Source of the DNA: Candidatus Gastranaerophilales bacterium
Lineage (GTDB): Bacteria; Cyanobacteriota; Vampirovibrionia; Gastranaerophilales; Gastranaerophilaceae
Length of the DNA stretch: 64,000 nt
Reading direction: 5' to 3'
NCBI GenBank assembly: GCA_900768915.1
Contig: CAAGEQ010000010.1
Coordinates: 48,169-112,168, forward strand
Shown: positions 27,703-37,498 of the stretch, piece after piece
How positions within the stretch are numbered: position 1 is the stretch's first letter
Layout of the letters: the number at the start of each line of letters is the position of its first letter
The notes under the pieces: model-generated
The model's database searches: none
Seen by the model: the letters and a program-made list of their open reading frames with translations, nothing else
What the model was told of the DNA's origin: nothing
Position numbers and translations under genes: made by a program

Positions 27703-29430
27703 TTATACTGATTGAGTAACATTATCAAATATATCAATAAATCTACATTCAGTTGTATCAAAAATACCTTTATCTGTAATTTTTAGTTCTGGTATTACTG
27801 GTAATGATAGGAATCCCATTGCCATAAATGGATCTTCAACTGTACAACCAAGTTTTCTAGTTGCGTTGTTTAGTTCTTCACCTTTTTCGATTACATATTG
27901 AGCATCTTTATCTGAGATTAGACCAGCAACAGGTAATGGTAAGTGTGCAATGATTTCACCGTTATTAACAACAATTTTACCGCCGTGAGATTTAATTAAT
28001 GCTACTGCTGCTGTGTACATATCATTGTCATTAGTACCAATAACAATCATATTGTGAGAATCGTGTGCAACAGTTGAAGCAATTGCACCTGATTTTAGAT
28101 TAAATCCCTTTACGAATCCTTTACCAATGTTTCCACCGGCTCTGTGGCGTTCTAATACACAGATTTTTAATGTATCATTATCAACATTGCTTTCTGCATA
28201 TCCATCAACAACTTTGATTTTTGATACAATATTTTTTGTTATTAATTGTTTTGGTATCAATTGGATTGCATGAACTTCATCTGATTTCGCTTCTAATTTA
28301 AAATCATCATATTTAATCCATTTAACGTTAACAGAGTTTCTTACACCAGTTACACCTTTATTTTTTATTTCACCAACCAAGTGACCGTGATTTGCTACTA
28401 ATTCACCATTTTTGAATACTAATTCTGGACTAAATTCTTTTAAATCAGGTAATACTATGAAATCTGCTTTGTATCCAGGTGCAATTGCACCAAGATTTTG
28501 AATTTTGAAGTATTCTGCAGTATTTAAACTTGCCATTTGAATTGCTTTGATAGGTGGAATACCATATTCAACTGACTTACGAACCATTGAATTGATGTGA
28601 GCACTTAAGTCTTCAGGGTGTCTATCATCTGTAACAAATATGCATTTTCTTGTATTAACATCTTTTAATAAAGGTAGTAATGCTTCTAAATCTTTAGCAG
28701 CAGAACCTTCTCTTATCATTAAGTACATACCCATACGAAGTTTTTCTTGTGCTTCTTGAGGTGTTGTACATTCGTGGTCAGAACGAACACCACTTGCGAT
28801 ATATGCACATAAATCTTTACCGCTTAAGCAAGGTGCGTGCCCGTCAATTTGTTTATTATGAGATTTCGCTAGTTCTAATTTAGCCATAACATTTTTATCT
28901 AAGTTTAAAACTCCAGGGTAGTTCATCATTTCAGCGATACCAAGTACCCATGGTCTATCAATTAACAATGATAGGTCATAACTGTTTAAGTCGAAACCTG
29001 ATGTTTCAAATGGTGTTGCAGGAACACACGATGGTAGCATTGTATAAACGTCCATTGGCAAGTCTTGAACTGCTTCATGCATAAAACTAATACCGTGTAA
29101 ACCAAGAACATTTGAAATTTCATGAGGGTCAATAATAACTGTTGTTGTACCTGCTGGAACAACCATTTTTGCAAATTCAGATGGTAATAACATTGAACTC
29201 TCAATGTGAACGTGCCCGTCAATGAATGATGGACTGACGTAAGCACCATTTACATCAATTTCTTTATCACCTTGATAGTCTTTGCCAATACCAGCGATAA
29301 TTCCATCTGCAATTGCTATATCTGCTTTATGAATTTCTTCGGAAAGAACGTTAATTATACTTGCGTTCTTAATTACTAAATCTGCAGGTTCTACACCTCT
29401 TGCAACATTTATAATATGTTCTTGATTCAT
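27703..29430 (-). CDS. ade: Adenine deaminase
   Basis: This amidohydrolase converts adenine to hypoxanthine for purine salvage. The metal site motif DGHVHIESSML and VIIDPHEISNVLG are present, as are the metal His in DGHAPCLSG and the Asp in VTDDRHPEDL. The C-terminal domain typical of Ade (GGNIGKGFVKGF, VAHDSHNMIVIG, LPLPVAGLIS) is complete. At 575 residues it is full length. GAGG lies upstream of the ATG. It stands alone, divergent from tsaC. Confidence 0.96.
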   Translation of the reverse strand: MNQEHIINVARGVEPADLVIKNASIINVLSEEIHKADIAIADGIIAGIGKDYQGDKEIDVNGAYVSPSFIDGHVHIESSMLLPSEFAKMVVPAGTTTVIIDPHEISNVLGLHGISFMHEAVQDLPMDVYTMLPSCVPATPFETSGFDLNSYDLSLLIDRPWVLGIAEMMNYPGVLNLDKNVMAKLELAKSHNKQIDGHAPCLSGKDLCAYIASGVRSDHECTTPQEAQEKLRMGMYLMIREGSAAKDLEALLPLLKDVNTRKCIFVTDDRHPEDLSAHINSMVRKSVEYGIPPIKAIQMASLNTAEYFKIQNLGAIAPGYKADFIVLPDLKEFSPELVFKNGELVANHGHLVGEIKNKGVTGVRNSVNVKWIKYDDFKLEAKSDEVHAIQLIPKQLITKNIVSKIKVVDGYAESNVDNDTLKICVLERHRAGGNIGKGFVKGFNLKSGAIASTVAHDSHNMIVIGTNDNDMYTAAVALIKSHGGKIVVNNGEIIAHLPLPVAGLISDKDAQYVIEKGEELNNATRKLGCTVEDPFMAMGFLSLPVIPELKITDKGIFDTTECRFIDIFDNVTQSV

Positions 29431-29524
29431 TTTTTTACCTCATTAATTTTTAGCATTTTATCATATATTTTTAATTTATTCAATTGTTTATATTACGATT
29501 TTTTAGTGTTATATTTTAATTATT

Positions 29525-30112
29525 ATGTTGAATGATTTAGAAAAAAATAAAATTAAAAAAATATTACAAAATGATGGTGTAATCGCATTTGTGACGGATA
29601 CGGTATGGGGGTTAGGTTGTCTTCCTGATAGTGAAAAAGCCGTAAAAAAGATTTATGATATAAAACATAGAGATTCTAAGAAACCTCTTATCTTGATGTC
29701 GGGTGAATCGTATCCATTGATTAAATATGTTAAAGAATTACCAAAATCTGCTCATCAATTGATGAAACAATATTTCCCCGGTGCTTTGACATTAGTTTTA
29801 GAAAAAAGTGAGTTAACTCCAGATTATATTACATCAGGTATGAATACTGTTGGTATTAGAGTTCCTGATAATGAAATATTTGTTGATATTTGTAATGCTA
29901 TTCCAGAACAAGTTTTAGCAACAACAAGTGCAAATTTGTCATCACAACCAGCCGCATTAACTTATGATGAAGCAATTGAATATATTGGAGATGCCGTTGA
30001 CTATGTTGTTCCAAATTATGGATTAAAAGCCAATGGTACTGCATCAACTGTTGCGGGAATTTTTGAAGATAATGTTAAAATATTCCGTCAAGGTGATATT
30101 TATATAAAATAA
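29525..30112 (+). CDS. tsaC: L-threonylcarbamoyladenylate synthase (TsaC/YrdC/Sua5 family)
   Basis: This enzyme makes threonylcarbamoyl-AMP for the universal t6A37 tRNA modification. The family pattern is clear: FVTDTVWGLGC, IKHRDSKKPLILM (KRDSKKP loop that binds ATP), PGALTLVL, VGIRVPDN and TTSANLSSQPAA. At 195 residues it is the short TsaC form without the Sua5 extension. No strong ribosome site precedes the ATG. The uridine-kinase-like gene follows after 112 bases. Confidence 0.93.
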   Translation: MLNDLEKNKIKKILQNDGVIAFVTDTVWGLGCLPDSEKAVKKIYDIKHRDSKKPLILMSGESYPLIKYVKELPKSAHQLMKQYFPGALTLVLEKSELTPDYITSGMNTVGIRVPDNEIFVDICNAIPEQVLATTSANLSSQPAALTYDEAIEYIGDAVDYVVPNYGLKANGTASTVAGIFEDNVKIFRQGDIYIK

Positions 30113-30224
30113 TGTATAAGATTGCTTTAAATAATCTATAATATTTTTTTACAAAATAAAATATTTAACTGGAAAAATTTTTATGTCTTAGGTATTATAT
30201 TATTCATAATACAGAGTGGAATGT

Positions 30225-31115
30225 ATGGATAACGATAACAATAAGGATAGGGTTTACCCTTTAATATCAAAAGAAGTAAATTCAACAGATAAAATATTTA
30301 AACCTGACTTTTCGCAAAAGACAGGACGAGAGTTGTTGGCATTTTATCTTCAAACAAAGTTTAAACAGGTTTTAGCATATGATAGACATGCACAAATGCC
30401 TGTTTTTATTGATATTAAGCCAGATTTTATTTCAAAATTTTCTAAAAGATTGATTAATAATCCTAATAAGAGAATATTGATAGGTATTACGGGGGAATCT
30501 GCTTCTGGAAAATCAACAATTTGTGCAGAAATAAAAAATGTTATCGCTAAGTTGTCATTGCCTGTATCTATTGTTACGACTGACAACTATTTTAATGATA
30601 TATCAGCATTGATTGAAAAATATGGTTCATTTGATGCTTTGAGAGATAATGGTTATGATGTTGATTCTCCATCAAGTTTTCAATTAGATGTTTTGAGAGA
30701 AGATTTGAAAGCAATTTCTCAAGGTCAAGATATAATGATTCCTGAATATCTTCCAAATGGTACAGGTGTATCTATTCCGAAATCAATACCAATTACATCA
30801 AACAAGATTGTTGTTGTCGAGGGTATGGCTACTATGTATGAAGATATTAAAGATATATTTGATGTAAAAATTTATATAGAAACTGATATTGAATTAAGAC
30901 GAAAACGTTTTATGACAAGAGCGACAGAAGAAAGAAATCAAGATGTCGAAAATGCTAAAAAACATTGGGAGTATATCTTGCAGGCTGGTCAAAAATATGT
31001 TGTTCCATCTCGTTCTTTTGTTGATATTATATTAAACGGTGATTGCAGTCTTAGTTATTTCTCTCAAATTCTTGAATATATTCACATGATTACAAACAAT
31101 TTTGAACAAGAATAG
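30225..31115 (+). CDS. Uridine kinase / phosphoribulokinase-like P-loop kinase
   Basis: The Walker A motif GESASGKST lies near residue 96, followed by TTDNYF (the Asp and Tyr that position the sugar in uridine kinases), and later VVEGMATMYED and a lid region with RRKRFMTRATEERN. The first 85 residues are an extra N-terminal stretch not typical of Udk, ending in FISKFSKRL. The enzyme probably phosphorylates a nucleoside or related sugar. The ATG at 30225 is chosen over a GTG nine bases upstream; the ribosome site is weak in both cases. It converges on the TrmB gene. Confidence 0.8.
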   Translation: MDNDNNKDRVYPLISKEVNSTDKIFKPDFSQKTGRELLAFYLQTKFKQVLAYDRHAQMPVFIDIKPDFISKFSKRLINNPNKRILIGITGESASGKSTICAEIKNVIAKLSLPVSIVTTDNYFNDISALIEKYGSFDALRDNGYDVDSPSSFQLDVLREDLKAISQGQDIMIPEYLPNGTGVSIPKSIPITSNKIVVVEGMATMYEDIKDIFDVKIYIETDIELRRKRFMTRATEERNQDVENAKKHWEYILQAGQKYVVPSRSFVDIILNGDCSLSYFSQILEYIHMITNNFEQE

Positions 31116-31119
31116 TTTT

Positions 31120-31938
31120 TTAAGTATTTCTATAGATGTTATTTGTCCCCAAAACTTTATCATAAAGACGTTTAAGTCCTGAACCATAAACATACATCAG
31201 TTCTTCTGGTAGTTTGTTTTGTATATCTAAAACAATCATATCGTGAATAATTAGTTCTTTGATAAGGAATACAATATCAGGGTTTTTAGTCCAAATGCTA
31301 CTAATAGATTCTTCCGAGTTTGAGTGTATTTTGCCAAATAGACCTTCTTTATCATCGACTGCTACAACGATGACTCTACCGTTGAAATATTTTTCTAATT
31401 TTTTTGAATATGGGTGTTCGTAAACTAATCCAAATGAACTTTGAAGTCTATCATAACCTACGATTCTGATTTCAACGTTTCTGTTATAGGCATCAAGCAA
31501 GTCTTTTTCTATTTGTTTGAAATCTTGTGACCACAATTCGATATAAATTTCTTTTTTTGCACTTTTAATGATTTCTTTTAATTTTGATTGAATTTTATTT
31601 TCACCACTTATTGATAATACTGGCTCAATGTAATTGTCTTTAACTTCTGGTAAGTGTTTTTCTAGAAAATCAATATTTGCAGTAATTCTTCTTTTGTATC
31701 TTTTTGTTAATTCTTTTGGTTTTATTGGAGAATACATAACAGGTTTGTCAGTTGTAGCAGTTACAATTTGTTTGTTTGTGAGAATTTTAAGAGTATCATA
31801 CGTTCTAGATTGTGGTATGTCTGCCAATTTGCTAACTTCGTAACCAGTTGCTGGGAATTTCTTCAACAAAGCAAGATAAACTTTTGCTTCATACGTATTT
31901 AGTCCGACTTCTTTTAAATTCTCTATTAGTTTATCCAT
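31120..31938 (-). CDS. TrmB-family transcriptional regulator
   Basis: The N-terminal winged helix (LKEVGLNTYEAKVYLALL, then ADIPQSRTYDTLKIL) is the TrmB DNA-binding domain. A helical linker leads to a C-terminal sensor domain with a phospholipase-D-like fold pattern (residues about 110-250, including SAKKEIYIELWSQ). In archaea, where the family is common, it senses sugars. Nothing next to it is an obvious sugar gene. No ribosome site is seen upstream of the ATG. Confidence 0.85.
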   Translation of the reverse strand: MDKLIENLKEVGLNTYEAKVYLALLKKFPATGYEVSKLADIPQSRTYDTLKILTNKQIVTATTDKPVMYSPIKPKELTKRYKRRITANIDFLEKHLPEVKDNYIEPVLSISGENKIQSKLKEIIKSAKKEIYIELWSQDFKQIEKDLLDAYNRNVEIRIVGYDRLQSSFGLVYEHPYSKKLEKYFNGRVIVVAVDDKEGLFGKIHSNSEESISSIWTKNPDIVFLIKELIIHDMIVLDIQNKLPEELMYVYGSGLKRLYDKVLGTNNIYRNT

Positions 31939-32069
31939 ATATTGATATTAACAAATTTTATAAATCCATGCAAGAAATGTTGTGATTATTTCAAGGAGTT
32001 TGTTTTAATTTTATGATGTTTCGTTGTTTTAATTGTAATGTCGTTATTGGAATTACAAAGGAGGGGTTC

Positions 32070-32129
32070 GTGAATATAGTTTATCCAATTAAAGACAAAG
32101 AAAAAATTGCACAAAGTGTTTATTTTTAA
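32070..32129 (+). pseudogene. Remnant of a tyrosine-recombinase (integrase) gene start
   Basis: A strong AAAGGAGGGG site is followed by GTG and 19 codons encoding VYPIKDKEKIAQ and then a stop. This resembles the first residues of many phage-type tyrosine integrases, which begin with a similar basic 'YPIKDKEKI' stretch before the arm-binding domain. The rest of the gene is absent, so this looks like the stub left after a deletion. An in-frame ATG lies 57 bases upstream. With only 19 residues the assignment rests on pattern memory. Confidence 0.35.
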
Positions 32130-32202
32130 TGGCTACAAAGAAAGATGACTAAGGTCATACATTACAGAAACAAATTAAAAATAAAATATAAGAATTTATA
32201 TT

Positions 32203-34254
32203 TTAATTGATTAAGTTGTATTCTCTAGAATCTATTATTGTCGATGTATTCATATTCCTGTGTTCTGGTATATCGGATATTTTGCATAGAAAAGTGCTAA
32301 AAACATTATCTTTCTTAAAATTGTTTGTTGTTGTAATTGAATCTATATAAATGATGTCTTCGCCCGATGTTCCAAAAATTTTAAAATTCTTACGTTCGCA
32401 TTTATACTCTCTAAGGTTAACTTTACTTCTATTCCAACCAATATAAATTGGCATATCTTCTTTTCCAAGTTCTTTCGTAAATTTTTTAGCATAAGAAAAC
32501 ATCAAATCTCTAGCATTATCATTTATAGTTCCTTTTCTATAATCAGGTTTCATTTCTATATTATCAAGAACTAATGCCGGTTTGTTGTCGATTTCTGCAA
32601 TATAGCAAATTGTGTTACCAATAGGTTTATTATCAGTAAGGACTTCTATTCCGGAAATCATTTTGTTTTTAATATAATTAGGTGCAATTGCTTGTTTTGA
32701 ACCTGTTCCTATTGACATACAACAAGAAGAATCATTCCCTAAGAATAATGAATGAGTAATATCATTCATATCAACTTGTTGTGCTGTTATTGTAACCTTT
32801 TTAGCATTAGGATTTTTCTTTGCTGAAATCATTTTTTGTTTAACATCTTTAATACTGTTTTCTATAGTTTTCTTTGCAATATTTGATTGTGAAGTGTTAT
32901 CAGGACTTTTCCAAGATTGATTGTTTTTCATAAAATTATCTATTGTTTCAACCAACTCTGGCATATCTTGAAACGTTATTTGTTTATTATCTTTAAACAG
33001 TTGTAAATAATTTGTATCACGCTTAATAGTACCTACAAAATTATTTAAAAATATAACTTTTGGTTTTATTTCATATCCTTTTGCATTCAATTCTTTTTTT
33101 AACAAGTTTTTCTTATCACTAGAAACCAGTGTATATATTGGTGAATTAAAAGTTTCTTCTAATGATTGTATTGCACTTTTTTGTTTGTTTTCAATTACGA
33201 TTGTTTTTTGTATTTTTGATTCTGGCTTGAAAGTTGTCCATCTTTCAAAATTTACTCCTAGTTCCTCAAATTGTTTTTTTGTTTCTTTATTTTGTGGAAG
33301 CTCTAATAACACCTCTTTAACATTTTTATCTGGATTTTTGTTTAGTGTTTTTAAAAGTTCATCATAAGAATTTTTGAACATTTTATCTGTTGTAAACATT
33401 TTGGGTAAATATTTATTGTTTTTTAAATCAAATTGTTTGCAAATTTGACCATTAGAATCTGTCCTTGCAATATTATTTAAAGTATCAAGCAAATGATGAT
33501 TATTATTTTTGTCGTAATTATTTAAAACAGAACTCAATGTCTCATGAGAATCTTTTATTGTATGAAAGAATTCTGCAAGTTCAATCTTTTCTGGATAATC
33601 TGTAATAGAATTTTTTATCAAATTTTTATTTTCGTCTGTTAAATGATTTATTTGTTTTATCAAGTCAGTTTTGTTATCTGTTGTTTGAAATTGCTTTTTT
33701 ACATTAGTAATTTGTTCTTTTGTATTTTTGTATTTGATACTTTCTGTTGGATTGGTTAATTCTATCAAATTTTGATAGAGTGGATGTTGAGGAGTAATAT
33801 CACCAATCGTATTTATGTAATTCTTTACGTTTTCAAACTTGTTATTAAATGATGAGATAAAAGAATTTTTACCGAGAATATTTATTGTGTTCAATACTTT
33901 ATGTGGCTTTTCAAAAAATAACTTGTCTAATTCTTCATTATTAACTTTATGATTGTAGGAAGATAAAACGCCACGTTTTTCAGAAGCGACATTTCTAATA
34001 TCCATAAGTGTTTTTGCTTGTTCTAAATTATTCAAATGCCCTTTTACAAAATTTATTAGATATTGATTAGGGTATCCCATTTTTACTAATTGTAAAATGG
34101 TTTTACTAGTAATAAAATATGAGTTTTCATAATTGCCACAAAAACTTATATTTGATTGTTTATTATCTTTTATGACATTAGTAGTTTGAACTTTTTGTTT
34201 TAAATTTGCATAATGACATTTGTTATTATTATTTGATACTCGCAAAATGTTCAT
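32203..34254 (-). CDS. Large unknown protein with N-terminal NISFCGN tag
   Basis: I do not recognise this 683-residue protein. An Asn-rich opening (residues 7-33) is followed by NISFCGN at residues 35-41. The middle is helical, charged and rich in Lys and Asn. The C-terminal third has a more ordered look: ITHSLFLGNDSSCCMSIG, then PIGNTICYIAEIDNKPALVLDNIEM and MPIYIGWNRS. The adjacent Cys pair and the following strands could form an enzymatic domain; its layout is faintly like the WCT region of the protein at 26185. No signal peptide, membrane segment or ribosome site is visible. Confidence 0.65.
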   Translation of the reverse strand: MNILRVSNNNNKCHYANLKQKVQTTNVIKDNKQSNISFCGNYENSYFITSKTILQLVKMGYPNQYLINFVKGHLNNLEQAKTLMDIRNVASEKRGVLSSYNHKVNNEELDKLFFEKPHKVLNTINILGKNSFISSFNNKFENVKNYINTIGDITPQHPLYQNLIELTNPTESIKYKNTKEQITNVKKQFQTTDNKTDLIKQINHLTDENKNLIKNSITDYPEKIELAEFFHTIKDSHETLSSVLNNYDKNNNHHLLDTLNNIARTDSNGQICKQFDLKNNKYLPKMFTTDKMFKNSYDELLKTLNKNPDKNVKEVLLELPQNKETKKQFEELGVNFERWTTFKPESKIQKTIVIENKQKSAIQSLEETFNSPIYTLVSSDKKNLLKKELNAKGYEIKPKVIFLNNFVGTIKRDTNYLQLFKDNKQITFQDMPELVETIDNFMKNNQSWKSPDNTSQSNIAKKTIENSIKDVKQKMISAKKNPNAKKVTITAQQVDMNDITHSLFLGNDSSCCMSIGTGSKQAIAPNYIKNKMISGIEVLTDNKPIGNTICYIAEIDNKPALVLDNIEMKPDYRKGTINDNARDLMFSYAKKFTKELGKEDMPIYIGWNRSKVNLREYKCERKNFKIFGTSGEDIIYIDSITTTNNFKKDNVFSTFLCKISDIPEHRNMNTSTIIDSREYNLIN

Positions 34255-34307
34255 ATAGAGATAAACAATACTAAAAATATTTTTTGCTAATATTTAATCA
34301 AGTAGAT

Positions 34308-35012
34308 TTATTCATTTGTATCTGCAACATAAGTGCTTACACTATTTGAATTGTATAAATGTTTTACGATTTTTACCCAATCATTATATTTGAAAACTCC
34401 ACCAAGCCAATTATCTAAAATGATTGAATCTGCTTCAACTTTATCATTTTCGTTTTTATCTTTAACTAATACTGCAACGTGATTTGAAATTACATCGTCA
34501 TTTAAAATGCTTGCATATAAAAGTTTTGCATTGTATTTATCTTGTTTTTGGTTTATATCTTCGGCTGTAACTAATGATATATCAGTACAATTGCCGATTT
34601 TGCGTTCTTTCATACGTGCTTTTAAATTTTTACCATAATTATCTTTACTGCGACATTCTTTACGCATTTTATTTATATTATCAGTTAATGTTGAATCATA
34701 ATTTGGTGAAAGAGGGTTTAATACAAGTTGTTGCATTGAACCCGATTTTATTGTACCAAATTCTGAGATAAAATTTTTTCTGCAATCAGATGCAAAATTT
34801 AATTTTTCTGATTTTAATACATAATTTGTACTTAAATCATACTTTTCAACCATATTTTTTAATTCAAGATATTTAGGTGAGGAAAAATATGATGGAAACG
34901 TATTTTGAGTTTCAGAATTTTTAGGTACGAAAATTTGATACTCGGCTGTAGGAGTATCGTATTTTTGAATATTTGAAAAATTATTTATATAAAAGTTTTC
35001 ATCTATCCTCAT
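34308..35012 (-). CDS. Possible papain-like cysteine protease (Cys-His-Asp pattern)
   Basis: The C-terminal half of this 234-residue protein has the spacing of a papain/transglutaminase-type triad: Cys142 in IGNCTDISLV, His178 in SNHVAVLV, and Asp200 in IILDNWLG. This G-x-C, H-hydrophobic, D-x-W layout is seen in several cysteine-protease effectors and in transglutaminase-like enzymes. The first 100 residues are unlike anything I know, and no signal peptide is present. It is upstream of the 683-residue gene by 53 bases on the same strand, with no clear ribosome site. The call is an inference from the triad. Confidence 0.55.
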   Translation of the reverse strand: MRIDENFYINNFSNIQKYDTPTAEYQIFVPKNSETQNTFPSYFSSPKYLELKNMVEKYDLSTNYVLKSEKLNFASDCRKNFISEFGTIKSGSMQQLVLNPLSPNYDSTLTDNINKMRKECRSKDNYGKNLKARMKERKIGNCTDISLVTAEDINQKQDKYNAKLLYASILNDDVISNHVAVLVKDKNENDKVEADSIILDNWLGGVFKYNDWVKIVKHLYNSNSVSTYVADTNE

Positions 35013-35270
35013 AATATAATAAAAAATTTCACACCATAAAAATTGCTAAAACAATAAATCTTTGTAAAATACTTATATCTGTTTAAAATATGTCTTATTG
35101 AAATTAAGTATAAAAATTATTATTTTACCAATTATTAAAATTTAATGTTTTCTGCTTTGAATGTGATAAAAATAAAAATAATTTTAAAATAAAAAACATT
35201 TATTTACATTATTGTAAAAAAATTTCAAAAATTTAATATTTATGCTATATTTATCTCGTAAAGGTGTGGT

Positions 35271-36416
35271 ATGGTGAAGAAGGAAGAATCGTATAAGTTT
35301 ATTGATTTATTTGCAGGGGCAGGTGGTTTGAGTCTTGGTCTAGAACAGGCTGGCTTTGATGTAATTTTTGCAAATGAAATTAATTCTATATGTGCAGAAA
35401 CATATTTATATAATAGAAATTTATCAAGTGATCAAATGTTTATAGGTGATATAAAAGATCTTATAAAAAATATTGATAAATATAAAAAATATTTTAAAGA
35501 TGTTTCTTTAGTTTGTGGGGGACCACCTTGTCAAGGTTTTTCAATGGCAAATAGACAAAGATTAATAGATGATCCACGTAATAAACTTTATAAAAGTTAT
35601 TTAGAATTTTTGAGTAGTATTATGCCTAAATTTTTTATTATGGAAAATGTTAAAGGCATGGTAAATAAAATTGATGAAATTTTAGAAGATTTTTATAATA
35701 AACTTGGAAATCAATATAATATTGAATATAAAATACTAAATGCGAAAGATTTTGGAATTCCACAAAATAGAGAACGTCTTATTGTTATTGGTAATAAAAT
35801 TGGTATTGAATCAAAAGAGGTATTTGATGAAATTGAAACATATAAAGTTTTTGATAAAGTAACTTTGGGTAAAGCAATATTAGATTTGCCAAAATTAAAA
35901 CCTAATAAATTGAAAAATAATACGGATTTTGAAGATGAAAATTGTGGATATTTCGAAAAAAATTATAACTATACAAAAACAAATTTTTATAATTTTATAA
36001 ATAATGGTAGAACTATAACAAAATTATATAATCATAAAAGTAGGTATAACAATGATAGGGATATTAAAATATTTGATTTACTTCCACAAGGTTGTAATTC
36101 TCTGCATGAATCTATAAAAGATATTATGCCTTATCAAAGTAGAAAAAATATTTTTAAAGATAAATATTTTAAATTATCAGAAGATGAAGTTTGTAAAACA
36201 ATAACATCTCACATGAAATTTGACTGTAATATGTATATTCATCCTACACAAGCAAGAGGACTATCACCAAGAGAAGCTGCTCGTGTTCAAACTTTTCCAG
36301 ATGATTATGTTTTTAAAGGTCCTCAAAATAGTTGGTATATGCAAATTGGTAATGCTGTGCCAGTTAAATTAGCAGAGGTAATAGGGAAATGCATAATAAA
36401 CAAAATAAAGAATTAA
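35271..36416 (+). CDS. DNA (cytosine-5) methyltransferase 1 of a restriction-modification system
   Basis: This enzyme transfers methyl from SAM to cytosine C5. Motif I DLFAGAGGLSLGLEQAGF, motif IV with catalytic Cys87 in GGPPCQGFS, motif VI FIMENVKGM, motif VIII around FGIPQNRERLIVIG, and motif X QIGNAVPVKLA are present. The recognition domain lies between about residues 200 and 320. It is the first gene of three: its end overlaps the second methyltransferase by 28 bases. AAAGGTG precedes ATG at 35271, with a GTG codon directly after it as an alternative start. Confidence 0.95.
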   Translation: MVKKEESYKFIDLFAGAGGLSLGLEQAGFDVIFANEINSICAETYLYNRNLSSDQMFIGDIKDLIKNIDKYKKYFKDVSLVCGGPPCQGFSMANRQRLIDDPRNKLYKSYLEFLSSIMPKFFIMENVKGMVNKIDEILEDFYNKLGNQYNIEYKILNAKDFGIPQNRERLIVIGNKIGIESKEVFDEIETYKVFDKVTLGKAILDLPKLKPNKLKNNTDFEDENCGYFEKNYNYTKTNFYNFINNGRTITKLYNHKSRYNNDRDIKIFDLLPQGCNSLHESIKDIMPYQSRKNIFKDKYFKLSEDEVCKTITSHMKFDCNMYIHPTQARGLSPREAARVQTFPDDYVFKGPQNSWYMQIGNAVPVKLAEVIGKCIINKIKN

Positions 36417-37498
36417 ATCATTTAGAATTATTTGCCGGAATCGGTGGATTTCGTCTTGCTCTTGAATTATTGGGCAAGGATTTTGGTATAAATATGAATT
36501 GTATTGGTTATTCCGAGATAGACAATTATGCCACTCAAAGCTATAAGGCGAATTTTGATACTAATAATGATGTTGAAATTGGTGATATTGTGAGTTTTAC
36601 AGAAGATAAAACAAATATAAAAAAATTACAAGATTTTTCATTATTGACTGGAGGCTTTCCATGCCAAGCATTTAGTATGATGGGTTTGCAAAAAGGATTT
36701 AAAGATCTAAGAGGAAATGTGTTTTTTAAAATAATTGATATTTTAAAAGTGAAACAGCCTAAAATGATTTTATTAGAAAATGTTAGAAATTTAATTTCAC
36801 ATAATAAAGGTAAAACATTTCAGATAATTGTAAATTTAATTAAAAATACTGGATATAATGTTTATTTTGATGTTTTTAATACAAATGATTTTGGTTTAGC
36901 TCAAACGAGAAACAGGGTTTTTATATTTGCTTTTCGTAATGATTTAAATTTACCGGAGGAATTTGATTTTACACAAGAATTTGTTAAAATATCTTTTGAT
37001 AAAATAAAAACAAAAACCTCATTACTATTGCAAAACAATGTTTTAGATGTATTAGAAAAAAAAGTTGATGACAAATATTATATTTCGGAGATACTTAAAC
37101 CAACAATATTATCAAATGGAACAAAAAACTTTTCAAGTAAGTCAGAAATAAATCCAATAATAGCAAAACCTCTTACTGCAACTATGGTTAAAATGCATAG
37201 GGCATGTCAAGATAATTATTTTAGTGATGATTTTATTTATTGTGAAGATCCTGTTAAATATAAGGAAAACGAATTTACAATGAATCAACTATTAAAGAAA
37301 AAAATAAGAAAAATTACTCCACTTGAAGCTTTAAATTTTCAAGGTTTTCCAAAATCATATTTTGAAAAAGCACAAAAAGTTGGAATTAGTAATCATCAAT
37401 TGTACAAACAAGCCGGAAATGCTGTTAGTATAAATACAGTATATGCAATATTGTATTATTTACTTATTGAAAAAGATGTTTTAGGAGTTAAATCATAA
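36389..37498 (+). CDS. DNA (cytosine-5) methyltransferase 2 of the same system
   Basis: This is a second, divergent m5C methyltransferase. Motif I is LFAGIGGFRLALELLG, motif IV has Cys92 in GGFPCQAFSMMG, motif VI is LLENVRNL, motif VIII is FGLAQTRNRVFIFAF, and motif X is QAGNAVSINTV. The target-recognition region differs from that of its neighbour. Two methyltransferases beside one nuclease usually mean an asymmetric target with a different sequence to modify on each strand. Its stop overlaps the nuclease ATG (TAATG). Confidence 0.95.
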   Translation: MHNKQNKELNHLELFAGIGGFRLALELLGKDFGINMNCIGYSEIDNYATQSYKANFDTNNDVEIGDIVSFTEDKTNIKKLQDFSLLTGGFPCQAFSMMGLQKGFKDLRGNVFFKIIDILKVKQPKMILLENVRNLISHNKGKTFQIIVNLIKNTGYNVYFDVFNTNDFGLAQTRNRVFIFAFRNDLNLPEEFDFTQEFVKISFDKIKTKTSLLLQNNVLDVLEKKVDDKYYISEILKPTILSNGTKNFSSKSEINPIIAKPLTATMVKMHRACQDNYFSDDFIYCEDPVKYKENEFTMNQLLKKKIRKITPLEALNFQGFPKSYFEKAQKVGISNHQLYKQAGNAVSINTVYAILYYLLIEKDVLGVKS

